The translations under genes were made by a program, and so were the position numbers. Under the pieces are notes generated by a model. It had not been told where the DNA came from. It saw only the letters and a list, made by a program, of their open reading frames with translations, and made no database searches. From Bacillota bacterium (GTDB lineage: Bacteria > Bacillota > Clostridia > Lachnospirales > Lachnospiraceae), in contig JAEZMV010000016.1 of the NCBI GenBank assembly GCA_023414875.1, forward strand, positions 167,496-231,495: a DNA stretch of 64,000 nucleotides, written 5' to 3'. Positions 46,240 to 55,561 of this stretch are shown one piece after another (positions within the stretch are counted from its first letter, which is position 1; every line of letters begins with the position of its first letter).

Positions 46240-47451
46240 ATGAAAGAAAAAGTTATTCTTGCTTATTCCGGTGGTTTGGATACTACCGCTATCATCCCCT
46301 GGTTAAAGGAGAATTATGATTACGAAGTAGTCTGTGTCTGTATCGACGTAGGCCAAGGTAATGAGCTTGATGGATTAGAAGAAAGAGCAAAATTATCTGG
46401 AGCAACAAAATTATATATTGAAGATGTTGTAGAAGAGTTTGTTACTGATTATGTAATGCCTTGTGTAAAAGCAAATGCTGTTTATGAAAATAAATATCTG
46501 CTTGGAACCTCCATGGCTAGACCGGTTATTGCAAAAAGGTTGGTAGAAATCGCTAGAATCGAAGGTGCTACTGCAATTTGCCACGGTGCTACCGGCAAAG
46601 GTAATGATCAGGTTCGTTTTGAATTAACAATTAAGGCACTGGCTCCTGACCTTAAAATCATTGCTCCCTGGAGAATATGGACCATGTCCTCCCGTGAGGA
46701 AGAAATTGAATACTGCGAAAAGCATGGTATTCATTTACCTTTCTCCGTAGATAACAGCTATTCCCGTGATCGTAACCTCTGGCACATCAGCCATGAAGGT
46801 CTTGAACTAGAATTACCTTCCAACGCACCAAATTATGACCACTTATTAGTACTTGGTGTTTCTCCCGAGAAAGCTCCGGAGGAGGGTGTCACCTTAAGCT
46901 TATCCTTTGAAAAAGGCATTCCTACCGCATTAAACGGAAAGAATATGTCTCCAACGGATATTATCAAGGAGTTGAACGAAATTGGTGGCCAGCATGGTAT
47001 TGGTATCGTGGATATCGTTGAGAATCGTGTTGTTGGTATGAAATCCCGTGGTGTTTATGAGACCCCCGGCGGTACCATCTTAATGGAAGCTCATATGCAG
47101 CTGGAAGAGTTAATCCTAGACCGCGCTACACTGACCGCAAAAAAAGAGGTTGGAAACCGCTTTGCAGATATCGTATATGAAGGAAAATGGTTTACTCCTT
47201 TAAGAGAAGCTTATCAGGCATTTATTGATGTTACTCAGGAATATGTAACCGGCGAAGTGAAGTTAAAATTATACAAGGGTAATATCATTAAGCAGGGAAC
47301 CACATCTCCTTATTCCTTATATAATGAAAGCATTGCTTCCTTTACCACCGGTGATCTTTATAACCACCACGATGCAGAGGGCTTCATTAACCTATTTGGT
47401 TTATCCTTAAAGGTTCGTGCTATGAAGATGGCTTCCGTAGATCAGAAATAA
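46240..47451 (+). CDS. argG: argininosuccinate synthase
   Basis: Condenses citrulline and aspartate with ATP. The N-terminal ATP pyrophosphatase motif LAYSGGLDTTAIIPWL, CVCIDVGQGNEL, HGATGKGNDQVRFE and SRGVYETPGGTIL are typical; 403 residues is standard length. The start ATG is preceded by AGGAGG. It is transcribed away from the argJBD operon, with no argH beside it. Confidence 0.97.
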   Translation: MKEKVILAYSGGLDTTAIIPWLKENYDYEVVCVCIDVGQGNELDGLEERAKLSGATKLYIEDVVEEFVTDYVMPCVKANAVYENKYLLGTSMARPVIAKRLVEIARIEGATAICHGATGKGNDQVRFELTIKALAPDLKIIAPWRIWTMSSREEEIEYCEKHGIHLPFSVDNSYSRDRNLWHISHEGLELELPSNAPNYDHLLVLGVSPEKAPEEGVTLSLSFEKGIPTALNGKNMSPTDIIKELNEIGGQHGIGIVDIVENRVVGMKSRGVYETPGGTILMEAHMQLEELILDRATLTAKKEVGNRFADIVYEGKWFTPLREAYQAFIDVTQEYVTGEVKLKLYKGNIIKQGTTSPYSLYNESIASFTTGDLYNHHDAEGFINLFGLSLKVRAMKMASVDQK

Positions 47452-47482
47452 ATTTTATCATAATTTAAAACACTAGAATCAA

Positions 47483-47530
47483 AAAGGCTGTTGCAAAACT
47501 AATTCATAGTTTTGCAGCGGCCTTTCTCTT
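47483..47530. terminator. bidirectional terminator between argG and the alpha/beta hydrolase
   Basis: A 19-base stem (AAAGGCTGTTGCAAAACTA at 47483-47501 with its near-complement at 47507-47525) with a 5-base loop. Plus-strand tail is CTCTTC; the minus-strand side is followed by TTGATTC. It serves the two convergent genes. Confidence 0.85.
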
Positions 47531-48430
47531 CTACAGATAAGCATTTAAGAACTCCTCTACTCTTCTTTCATATTCTTCCCCACTCTTCCAGTAGCTTTCA
47601 GCGTGTCTGGCTTTAGCAACAAGATAGATTGCCTTCTTAGTTTTTTTTGCTGCATACATCTGCTTAGACATATTCGGAGGAACCAGATTATCACATTTTC
47701 CATGAATAAATAGGATTGGTGTCTCGATCTGACTAACGATTTTTATCGGAGAAACATCCTTAAACCGAAAACCGGCTCTTAGGTAGGCAATACAGCTCTC
47801 AACAGGTATGATACATTTGGGGAGATGATAAAACTCCTTCATTTGATGACAGAGCAACAGTTTTAAATCAGAATATCCACAGTCAGAGATGGCGCACTTC
47901 ACCCTTTGGTCTATCCCAAGATGCAGGATTACAGTAGCAGCTCCCATAGATTCTCCGTGGGTTACAATTCTACATTCACTGCCATATTGTTCATAGCACC
48001 AATCAACAAGCTTTTTCAAATCATACTTTTCAAAGTGACCCATTGTCGTAAAGGCTTTTCCACTCTGACCATGGTTTCTATGATCATACATCAATACAGT
48101 ATAACCTAATTTTTGGAATAGCAGCGCATATTTTATGCTATCATATTTTGCACGTCCGAAGCCGTGACATAAAATAGCTATTTTTTTATTAACCTTATTA
48201 GCCGCCTCCATTAGTTCACAAGAAATCATGTAATCAAAATCAGACTTAATTGTAAAGTTCTTTTTCTCACTGTTCTCGTAAGCCTGCACATCAAAATGCT
48301 TCAGCTTAATTTCTCTTTTTAAACCCCTATCATAGGTTAGCATCCGTGGTTTCATGATTAAATTGGATAGGCACCAAAACCATTCGAAAAACCATATTAC
48401 TAATAATTTAGTCAACTTATCACATCCCAA
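47531..48430 (-). CDS. membrane-anchored alpha/beta hydrolase
   Basis: A serine hydrolase of the alpha/beta fold of about 299 residues, beginning with a hydrophobic segment that likely anchors it. It shows the oxyanion HGFGRAKYD region, the nucleophile in GESMGAAT, the acid in GKCDNLVPP and the His in KARHAESY. It resembles the YqkD/YfhR group of unknown substrate. Start uncertain: TTG at 48430 or TTG at 48415 (five residues shorter, GGGATG upstream). Confidence 0.85.
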   Translation of the reverse strand: MGCDKLTKLLVIWFFEWFWCLSNLIMKPRMLTYDRGLKREIKLKHFDVQAYENSEKKNFTIKSDFDYMISCELMEAANKVNKKIAILCHGFGRAKYDSIKYALLFQKLGYTVLMYDHRNHGQSGKAFTTMGHFEKYDLKKLVDWCYEQYGSECRIVTHGESMGAATVILHLGIDQRVKCAISDCGYSDLKLLLCHQMKEFYHLPKCIIPVESCIAYLRAGFRFKDVSPIKIVSQIETPILFIHGKCDNLVPPNMSKQMYAAKKTKKAIYLVAKARHAESYWKSGEEYERRVEEFLNAYL

Positions 48431-48501
48431 TCTCTTCTCTTTAGAAAAATCATCTCCAAGTTGAATCAGGATTATGCTAGTATAAATAAACCAAAAAATT
48501 G

Positions 48502-49329
48502 CTAACTCTTTTCAACTGGAACAAAGCTATCAAAGATAAACAGTTCATAATAGCTTTGGCAGTTATCATAATCCCTTTGGGTCTGTATTGTCCAGGCAAC
48601 GGTTTTCACCCGGTAAAGCTTTCTGCATATGGTAAAGGAAAGGTTATTCTTATAAACATGGTGATATGCAATAAAGTCGGGTTTCGTTAGAAAATTCATT
48701 AATAGATGTTTCATTATAAAATACTGTACCTTACTGCCATCCATTTTCTCTTTCGAAAAATCTGTTGCCAATTGCCCCCTGACAATCTTGGGATAATGCT
48801 TTTTATACCACATTAAGCCAAAAGGATTAAAGGATTGAATACAATAGGTTCCGGGATAATTCTTTAATACCCCGGATACGGCTTCACATAGTATATCTGC
48901 CATCCAACGTATCTTTAATTCAATAATCAGTGGGACTTTCCCATCCACCAGTTCCAATACCTCTCTTAATGTAGGTATCTTTTCCTTTGATCCAAACAGA
49001 CTAAATTGATCCAATTCTTTATAATTATGCTCAGAGACCTTAAAATCAACATTACAGGCACGTTTTAGATTATAGTCATGTAATACGACCGGTACCATAT
49101 CCTTGGTTAGCTGCACATCCAGCTCAATCCCATAGCCCTTCTCAACGGCAAGACGAAAGGCCGCCATCGTATTTTCCGGTGACTCTGAATGATTGTCATG
49201 TAGTCCACGATGTGCATAAAGCCAATCATCCAGCTTTTTACCCTCCGGATTACGTCTTAGCTTTGGCATGATGATAAATAAATACAGTCCAACGATTACA
49301 GTAATAAATATAATTATATTAATTAACAT
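48502..49329 (-). CDS. membrane-anchored glycerophosphodiester phosphodiesterase
   Basis: A 275-residue GDPD-family enzyme that splits glycerophosphodiesters to glycerol 3-phosphate and alcohol. A membrane helix is at the N-terminus (residues 2-20), then the TIM barrel with HRGLHDN, ENTMAAF, ELDVQLTKD and VVLHDYNL motifs; the metal-binding residues are intact. I place the start at ATG 49329 (GGATGGAG upstream) rather than a TTG at 49362 inside the neighbouring gene. It follows the MFS gene by 16 bases. Confidence 0.92.
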   Translation of the reverse strand: MLINIIIFITVIVGLYLFIIMPKLRRNPEGKKLDDWLYAHRGLHDNHSESPENTMAAFRLAVEKGYGIELDVQLTKDMVPVVLHDYNLKRACNVDFKVSEHNYKELDQFSLFGSKEKIPTLREVLELVDGKVPLIIELKIRWMADILCEAVSGVLKNYPGTYCIQSFNPFGLMWYKKHYPKIVRGQLATDFSKEKMDGSKVQYFIMKHLLMNFLTKPDFIAYHHVYKNNLSFTICRKLYRVKTVAWTIQTQRDYDNCQSYYELFIFDSFVPVEKS

Positions 49330-49345
49330 AGTAAAACTCCATCCT

Positions 49346-50656
49346 TTAATCTTCCGTATCAAAATTCTCCAGTAATGTAACTTTCTTCAGAGGCCTGGAA
49401 TCACCATGCTTTACAAACAGCATAGTACAAAGAGATGCCAGTGAGAAAATAATCGCATACGGGAACAATGTACGATAAGATATATGCTCTAACAAGGCTC
49501 CCGATACGGTTGGTGTAACAATCTGTGCTGACATGGAAAATGCGTAATACATCCCTGTATATTTACCGATATCAGTTCCCTTACACATTTCAACAACCAT
49601 AGGGTACGAGTTAACGCTAATAGCGGCCCAGCCGATACCTATAATCGCAAATACTATATTAACCTTATAAGTATAATCAACTAATAAGGCACCGCATAGA
49701 TAGGAAAATGTCATCATCAGAATACCTATGATGATTGTCTTTTTTCTTCCTATCTTACTTGCAATGATACCAATTGGTATGTAACAGATAAGTGCAGCAC
49801 CGGTAGCAATCAGCAGGGGCTTTGCAAAACCTCCGGCTTTAAAATTCCATACTACTTCGGCGTATCTGGAATAGGCGGTAGTAACTGCGTTATATGCAAA
49901 GAACCATAGGAAGATGGAAGCAAGAATGAAAAAAAAGCTCTTCCTGACCTCCCTTGGCATGTCTTTACCTTTATCTATCGTAGCAATACTTTCAGCTCCC
50001 GATGCTGTTGCTGTGGATGTTTCTGGAGTTACTTCCTCCATAACTTTCTTCATATCCACTGCGATCTTCTTCTCCTTAATTGTGAAGAATAGAATTAAAA
50101 CTGCAACAATCATCAAGGTTGCTACTGCTAAAAATACTTTCATATAATTATTATGAGTATCCTTTTTAACTAATAACATGATAATCAATAAGGTATACAC
50201 ACTTCCAACCGCACCCATAAGGTTGATAATTGCATTCGCTTTACTTCTTAAGGGCTTCGGAGTAAGATCCGGCATAAGAGCTACCGTCGGAGAACGATAT
50301 GAGCTCATAGCAATTAAAACGATACCTAGTAAAATTGAAAACAGAGTGAGGTTTTTTGCCCGGTCAGCAACCGGAAGAAAAATCATTGAGATAACTGCTA
50401 GTAAAGTTCCTCCGATGATAAAGGGTGTCCTTTTACCGATGGGTGTATTAATTTTATCTGATAATGCTCCGAATAACGGTAGCATAAATAATGCAAGGAT
50501 ATTATCAATCCCCATCACAAAACCGGTCTTCGTATCTGATAAATGAAACGTATTCTTCAGCATAAGGGGTACAAGGCTGTCATACATCTGCCAAAATGAG
50601 CATATTGATAAAAATGCGAGTCCAACAAAGAAAGTTCGTTTATAGTTTAATTTCAT
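49346..50656 (-). CDS. MFS transporter, SLC45/GPH-like
   Basis: A 436-residue protein with twelve predicted membrane helices. The loop DKINTPIGKRTPFIIGG is the signature of the glycoside/SLC45-like MFS group, and a second GRKKTIIIG lies in the second half. A hydrophilic loop of about 50 residues separates the halves. A sugar or glycoside:cation symport role is likely but the substrate is unknown. The ATG follows GGAGGAG. The gene precedes the GDPD gene. Confidence 0.88.
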   Translation of the reverse strand: MKLNYKRTFFVGLAFLSICSFWQMYDSLVPLMLKNTFHLSDTKTGFVMGIDNILALFMLPLFGALSDKINTPIGKRTPFIIGGTLLAVISMIFLPVADRAKNLTLFSILLGIVLIAMSSYRSPTVALMPDLTPKPLRSKANAIINLMGAVGSVYTLLIIMLLVKKDTHNNYMKVFLAVATLMIVAVLILFFTIKEKKIAVDMKKVMEEVTPETSTATASGAESIATIDKGKDMPREVRKSFFFILASIFLWFFAYNAVTTAYSRYAEVVWNFKAGGFAKPLLIATGAALICYIPIGIIASKIGRKKTIIIGILMMTFSYLCGALLVDYTYKVNIVFAIIGIGWAAISVNSYPMVVEMCKGTDIGKYTGMYYAFSMSAQIVTPTVSGALLEHISYRTLFPYAIIFSLASLCTMLFVKHGDSRPLKKVTLLENFDTED

Positions 50657-50725
50657 ACTTTCTCCTCCATTCTGCCGTATCCTACGGGCAAAAACTTTCC
50701 TTACAGCCTGCCCATTAAGGCAGTC

Positions 50726-51478
50726 TTAATCATTACGGTTCGTAAAAACATAAGCTCCAATACCTACCGCTATCGTAAGGTTTAACGAATCTACATCCGG
50801 TGATTGGGGTATTATGATACTGGTACCCACCTCTAAATACGAAGAATCTAGTCCGGTTGCTTCATTACCAAATACCAGAGAATACAATTTAGCTTTGGGA
50901 CAATCCTGTAGCGTTAGTGGCTTTTCTCCATCTAGCATAAAAGTAAAAATCTCATGCTGATTAAATTGATTTCTGTATTCCGAAAAAGATTGGAACTGAT
51001 CAAAATTTAAACGAAATAAGGCGCCCATCGAGGACCTGACAGTTTTTGGATTGTATATATCGGCACCCGGCAAAATAATCGCAAGGTCATAAATTCCAAA
51101 ACCGACTGCAGTACGCAAAATCGTACCGAGATTTCCCATGTTGCTGGGATTTACCAGAACAATATGCGGTTTGTCCGATCTAAGCTTACAGGTGTATTTA
51201 TCAAAGACACCGGCAACATAGCAATTCTCTTTATCACTTATTTTTGCAATTAGTTTGTTATTAAACTCAAAGGATATCTTATTTTCTTCACATAATGTAA
51301 TTAGATGTTCCTTATCAGTAAAGCTGGTATCCACGATTACCTTTCTTACCTGCTTCGGTTTTGCTTTTATCAACTCATAGGTTGGAAAGGCACCTAACGT
51401 ATAAGAATAATCCGAATCTTTTTTATAGGGCTTTGTCTGTTGTTCATTATTAATAGCGGTTATCCTGTCATTCTTCAT
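50726..51478 (-). CDS. TrmH/SpoU-family RNA 2'-O-methyltransferase
   Basis: A 250-residue SPOUT methyltransferase. The knot motifs are VLVNPSNMGNLGTILRTA, SLVFGNEATGL and SPDVDSLNLTIAVGIGAY, the standard SAM and RNA-binding triplet. An N-terminal region of about 100 residues resembles the substrate-binding part of RlmB-like enzymes. Target nucleotide unknown. The ATG follows GGAGGAAA. It is followed downstream by the MFS gene. Confidence 0.92.
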   Translation of the reverse strand: MKNDRITAINNEQQTKPYKKDSDYSYTLGAFPTYELIKAKPKQVRKVIVDTSFTDKEHLITLCEENKISFEFNNKLIAKISDKENCYVAGVFDKYTCKLRSDKPHIVLVNPSNMGNLGTILRTAVGFGIYDLAIILPGADIYNPKTVRSSMGALFRLNFDQFQSFSEYRNQFNQHEIFTFMLDGEKPLTLQDCPKAKLYSLVFGNEATGLDSSYLEVGTSIIIPQSPDVDSLNLTIAVGIGAYVFTNRND

Positions 51479-51566
51479 TATTTTCCTCCATAAAATCCGG
51501 TACTACAATGCAAAGAATTTGCTAAGCTTTTATATCATCGGACGCAGTTTCCTGTGATATGAATAA

Positions 51567-51600
51567 AGTCGTATCCTATTCTAATCTTTGATACGACTCT
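51567..51600 (-). terminator. probable terminator after degV
   Basis: A perfect 9-base stem AGTCGTATC/GATACGACT (51567-51575 and 51590-51598) with a 14-base loop. On the minus strand it is followed by TTATTC. The tail is short, so efficiency is uncertain. Confidence 0.5.
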
Positions 51601-51740
51601 ACTATAATTATACTTAATCTAAAATATGAAAGCAATCGCATTTATATACATTCTACCGTTATATTCCGACCTATTCTTACCAAAATCTGATTAATGAACC
51701 ATAATTCCACAGCGTATCCTGATAAAAAATAAAAGCTTTA

Positions 51741-52616
51741 TTACAAGCTCTTATTTCCCATGAAAACCAAAGCAAGCATACCTGGTCCGGTATGTGTTCC
51801 AATGATTGGTCCTATTTTTGAAATAATGATATCCTTCACCAGATTCTTACTGCGCACCAAGCCCTCCAGCTCCGTTGCCTGCTGTAAGTCATCCCCGTGA
51901 GCAATAATAATCGTCTGTGATGATATATCGACACCCTCTGTCTCCAATTTTGTTACAAGGAAATCCAATTCTGCCCTTGTACCTCTGATTTTAGAGATTA
52001 CCGTCAGCTTACCCTGCTCATCCGTACTTAATACCGGCTTGATCTTAAGAGCTGTACCCACAAAAGCTTCAATTGAGGATAATCTTCCACCCCTCTTTAA
52101 ATAGTACAGATCCTTTACCGTAAACCAATGGCGGGCATGTCTTTTATTATCTTCTACCCATTGTTTTAAGGAATCAATATCAAGTCCGTTTTTCTTTTGC
52201 ATGGCAGCATTCAAGACTATAAGTCCTTCGCCAACAGAAGCACACAGCGAATCCACACTATAAATTTTGCGCTCCGGAAACTCTTCAATCAAATCTCGAA
52301 TTACAATTTGAGAGGTATTGAAGGTTCCACTTAATCCTGAGGAAAAAGCTATATATAAAATATCAAGATCTTGTCTTAAAATTTCTCTAAAATAATCCAT
52401 AAACACTGCCGGAGTTATCTGTGTTGTATGAGAAACCGCACCATTCTTTAACTTTCCATAAAACTCTTCAATTGTCAGCTCGCGTTCGTCAGGATAATGG
52501 GAATACTCAACATTATCAATATTTACACCCATTGGGATAACTTTAATTCCATATTCTTCAACAATACCGGACGGTAGATCGAGTGTTGCATCACTTACGA
52601 TTACATATTCCCTCAT
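51741..52616 (-). CDS. DegV-family fatty-acid-binding protein
   Basis: A 291-residue protein of the DegV/FakB family, which binds fatty acids for phosphorylation by the FakA kinase. The N-terminus VIVSDATLDLPSGI, the FSSGLSGTFNTSQI motif, DSLCASVGEGLIV and GPIIGTHTGPGMLAL motifs are all present. The fakA partner is not in the window, so a fatty acid uptake role is inferred from family knowledge. The ATG follows AAAGGAGC. Confidence 0.93.
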   Translation of the reverse strand: MREYVIVSDATLDLPSGIVEEYGIKVIPMGVNIDNVEYSHYPDERELTIEEFYGKLKNGAVSHTTQITPAVFMDYFREILRQDLDILYIAFSSGLSGTFNTSQIVIRDLIEEFPERKIYSVDSLCASVGEGLIVLNAAMQKKNGLDIDSLKQWVEDNKRHARHWFTVKDLYYLKRGGRLSSIEAFVGTALKIKPVLSTDEQGKLTVISKIRGTRAELDFLVTKLETEGVDISSQTIIIAHGDDLQQATELEGLVRSKNLVKDIIISKIGPIIGTHTGPGMLALVFMGNKSL

Positions 52617-52761
52617 TAGATTGCTCCTTTATATTCCATATTATCAAGTCCTCATTGATCTATAATAACATTTTATGATTCATTTTACAACGTTTATACT
52701 TAATAGCGCAACAACAATCCTTATAATATGTCATGATATAGGTCGACAACCCGATTGTTCC

Positions 52762-53688
52762 TCACACAAACAACTTGGCAATAATCATAACCAAAGGTAT
52801 TGTAATTAAAGATAAAATCGTTGTCATTGCAAACAATTCGGAAGCATAGAGGTAATTCTTGTCGTATTTGATGGAAAACAAATTAATGGTTGCGGCTGTT
52901 GGACATGCTGCAGCAAGTACCGAGGTAAGGATGACTATTCTGGGAATATCAAACAACTGAAAAAGTAACAACATTGCTATCGGTACAAAAAGTAGCTTTA
53001 AAAATACTATATAATAGATTCTAAGCTTACCAAAAATTTTTATAAAGTTAGTTTGAGCTATGGTTACTCCTGCTACGAGCATAGCTAAGGGCGTATTCAT
53101 ATTAGCGATATAAGAAAGTGCTTCCACAGTAATGTCTGGAAGCAAGATCCGACAGATAAAGAAGAAAAAGCCTGATAAGGTAGCAATGATCGATGGTGAT
53201 AAAAAGGCTTTTGTAATTGTTTTCTTATCACTTTTACCGGACATAGTAATCATACCATGGGTCCAAACTACCAGATTAAATATCGTCAAATATGCGGTCA
53301 GATAAAAGACCCCTTCACCTCCAAAAATACCGTTAACCAAAGGAATGCCGATAAATCCACAGTTGGAATATATCACTGCAAAGCGCTCAATAGTAATGTC
53401 TGCTTCGTGCTGCTTCTTTCTTATTACCAACCAGGATATTATAATTCCAAAGGCATGTGTTACAATAGCTAATAATAATGAAATTAGCAAACCTCTTAAT
53501 AAAGATGCCTCATATTTTCTTTGATACGATACAAAAATAACAAATGGATTAACCAAATACAGAACCAGATCGGATAGCTTCTTATTCATGGGGTTATCTA
53601 TCAATTTCGTTTTATAGCATACTATTCCAACCACTATGATAAAAAACATAATTATAATCTGATTAAATGCAGTAATTGCAAGTGACAT
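52762..53688 (-). CDS. AEC-family (auxin efflux carrier) transporter
   Basis: A 308-residue membrane protein with about ten helices and the AEC pattern, including NCGFIGIPLVNGIFG in the first half and ACPTAATINLFS in the second. Characterised bacterial relatives export malate or other organic acids; the substrate here is unknown. The ATG at 53688 has AGGAAG upstream; the in-frame start at 53718 is less likely. Confidence 0.9.
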   Translation of the reverse strand: MSLAITAFNQIIIMFFIIVVGIVCYKTKLIDNPMNKKLSDLVLYLVNPFVIFVSYQRKYEASLLRGLLISLLLAIVTHAFGIIISWLVIRKKQHEADITIERFAVIYSNCGFIGIPLVNGIFGGEGVFYLTAYLTIFNLVVWTHGMITMSGKSDKKTITKAFLSPSIIATLSGFFFFICRILLPDITVEALSYIANMNTPLAMLVAGVTIAQTNFIKIFGKLRIYYIVFLKLLFVPIAMLLLFQLFDIPRIVILTSVLAAACPTAATINLFSIKYDKNYLYASELFAMTTILSLITIPLVMIIAKLFV

Positions 53689-53836
53689 AAGCTTCCTACT
53701 TTCTTTACAGGTTTTCAAACAGCAGCAGCATTCAACAATTTAGTCCTGAAAATCTCATCTTTATGCCTGCTGATATTTCATTATGCACTCTTTTGACATA
53801 ACGTTCAAGTAGAAATTAACTGATATTATAAAATTC

Positions 53837-53865
53837 TTGATATTTCTGTCCAACCATGGTAGAAT
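53837..53865 (+). promoter_or_regulatory. sigma-A promoter of the mntP riboswitch transcript
   Basis: TTGATA (53837-53842) and TAGAAT (53860-53865), each five of six consensus bases, are separated by exactly 17 bases. The predicted start near 53872 is about 20 bases before the riboswitch aptamer. Confidence 0.7.
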
Positions 53866-53888
53866 CTGAGTTAACTTTGATTACCTGT

Positions 53889-53987
53889 ACTAAATGAGGG
53901 AGTAGTTTGCATACAATTAAGTATGTGACAAGTCAACATATTGATTTCTTCTAGGAAATCTGGCTTGCCTTAAAGAACGAGACTCAT
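53889..53987 (+). ncRNA. yybP-ykoY manganese riboswitch aptamer
   Basis: The conserved yybP-ykoY pieces are present: GGGAGTAG near the 5' end, GTCAACA in the first helix region, and ACGAGACTCAT at the 3' end. The closing P1 helix can be drawn as ATGAG (53894-53898) with CTCAT (53983-53987). The class binds Mn2+ and turns on Mn exporters. It lies directly upstream of mntP, the expected target. Confidence 0.92.
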
Positions 53988-54025
53988 GTATGGTTGCTGT
54001 CCGACCATACATGAGCTTTATTTAT
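53983..54025 (+). terminator. Mn-controlled expression-platform terminator
   Basis: A 12-base stem CTCATGTATGGT (53983-53994) with ACCATACATGAG (54004-54015), then CTTTATTTATG. The first five bases of its left arm are also the 3' strand of the riboswitch P1, so forming P1 with Mn2+ should disrupt the terminator and allow mntP transcription. Confidence 0.88.
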
Positions 54026-54117
54026 GTTAAGCCAACCTATTTTTCAAATGTACTTTCTGAAATCATGTATTTAATACAGTAATTATCATGAAATATTATA
54101 CCGGAAAGGAACTCATC

Positions 54118-54690
54118 ATGGATTTTATTACTCTTATTCTGCTTGCACTCTGTCTATCCGCAGATGCATTTGCCGTAGCTGTAACGAACGGTATCTGTAG
54201 TTCTAAAGTATCGAAAAAGAATGCACTTACAACTGCTGTCACGTTTGGATTCTTTCAGGGTCTTATGCCCGTTTTAGGATTTACCTTGGGTAAAACCTTT
54301 TCCGAATTTGTCTGTCGCTATCAGCACTGGATTGCTTTATTATTACTTGGTGCCATCGGTGTTAATATGTTAATTGATGCGATAAAGGACTGTAAGAACC
54401 CCGACGCTCCCTCAGGAGAAAAAAACATATTTACCGCAAAAAATTTAGTGATGCAAGGTATTGCCACCAGCATTGATGCTCTGGCCGCCGGTGTCAGTTT
54501 AGCAGTATTAAAAATAAATATTTTCTCCTCTGCCATTCTTATTGCAACAATTACATTTTTTTGCTGTGGCCTGGGTATCTATATCGGAAAAAAATTTGGT
54601 AATTTATTAGGATTAAGGGCAAGATTTGTTGGAGGTATGATCTTATTGGTTCTTGGTCTGAAAATATTTGTGGAAGGTCAGTTTTTTTAA
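54118..54690 (+). CDS. mntP: manganese efflux pump MntP
   Basis: A 190-residue, six-helix membrane protein that exports excess Mn2+. The conserved SADAFAVA in helix 1 and SIDALAAG in helix 4 mark the metal path, and the second half starts LVMQGIATS. The ATG at 54118 has AAGGA 7 nt upstream; the longer in-frame ATG at 54088 has no good site. Controlled by the upstream Mn riboswitch. Confidence 0.95.
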   Translation: MDFITLILLALCLSADAFAVAVTNGICSSKVSKKNALTTAVTFGFFQGLMPVLGFTLGKTFSEFVCRYQHWIALLLLGAIGVNMLIDAIKDCKNPDAPSGEKNIFTAKNLVMQGIATSIDALAAGVSLAVLKINIFSSAILIATITFFCCGLGIYIGKKFGNLLGLRARFVGGMILLVLGLKIFVEGQFF

Positions 54691-54819
54691 TACGTTTAAA
54701 ATATTGATGAAATACAGAGATTAATTTATATTGATAATTCATTCTGATTGTTAGATAATATTAATTAATCAATATTACCATGCATCTATAAAACGGTAAT
54801 GCGTGAAAGGAGGAATTTA

Positions 54820-55449
54820 ATGAGCTATGAAGCATGTTTTCATAAATTACCTACGCTTGAGACAAACCGTTTAATACTACGTCAAATTACGAATAGTGAC
54901 TCCGATGGCAGAGATAGTCTGGAATTTATCAATGATTACAGTGTATATCGTTTTTGGGGATTATATGATGAAGCAAATGATAAAGACGGTCGACGCCGTC
55001 CTAATAAAAAGATCAAACTGGATTATCATTATAATGCAACGATGAAGGAATACCGAGCCGGACGTGAATTAACCTGGTTAATGGAATTAAAAGATACTCA
55101 TAAAGTAATCGGAGAAATAGTTCTATACGATTTCCGACTTATGAAACAGACGGATATCGGTTATCGGATTAATAAGGACTACTGGGGTAAGGGGTATGCT
55201 CCGGAAGCTGGACAAGCAATGGTTAAGGTAGCTTTCGAGACCTTGGAATTAAGTAGAATTCAGCTACGTTGTTTTGCAAATAACAATGGTTCCATCCGGG
55301 TTGCAGAGAAACTCTGTTTCCGACAAGAGGGTCTGATTAAACAGGGTGCTATCTTAAATGTCATGACGGATTACTATATTTATGGATTACTTCGTGAAGA
55401 ATACCTGGAACAACCTTATGAGGATTCCGTAGTTAAGATTTATCTATAA
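54820..55449 (+). CDS. RimJ/RimL-type GNAT acetyltransferase
   Basis: A 209-residue GNAT protein. LETNRLILRQITNSD at the start is the classical RimJ/RimL opening, the acetyl-CoA loop is in YRINKDYWGKGYAPEA, and CFANNNGSIRVAEKLCF is the C-terminal motif. The ATG at 54820 has AAAGGAGG upstream, so I reject an in-frame start at 54799. Substrate unknown (ribosomal protein or small amine). Confidence 0.9.
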   Translation: MSYEACFHKLPTLETNRLILRQITNSDSDGRDSLEFINDYSVYRFWGLYDEANDKDGRRRPNKKIKLDYHYNATMKEYRAGRELTWLMELKDTHKVIGEIVLYDFRLMKQTDIGYRINKDYWGKGYAPEAGQAMVKVAFETLELSRIQLRCFANNNGSIRVAEKLCFRQEGLIKQGAILNVMTDYYIYGLLREEYLEQPYEDSVVKIYL

Positions 55450-55561
55450 TATATGTACAATTTATAGATTTAATAAGATTGGAGTGTCAATAGCCTCATA
55501 AATACCTTACATTCGTCGATTTACACATCAATCTATCAAAAAGATCGAAAGGAGCCATACT

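Noticed and set aside
54088..54117. Longer mntP start at 54088
   Set aside because: No ribosome binding site; the ATG at 54118 has AAGGA at the right distance and gives the usual N-terminus.
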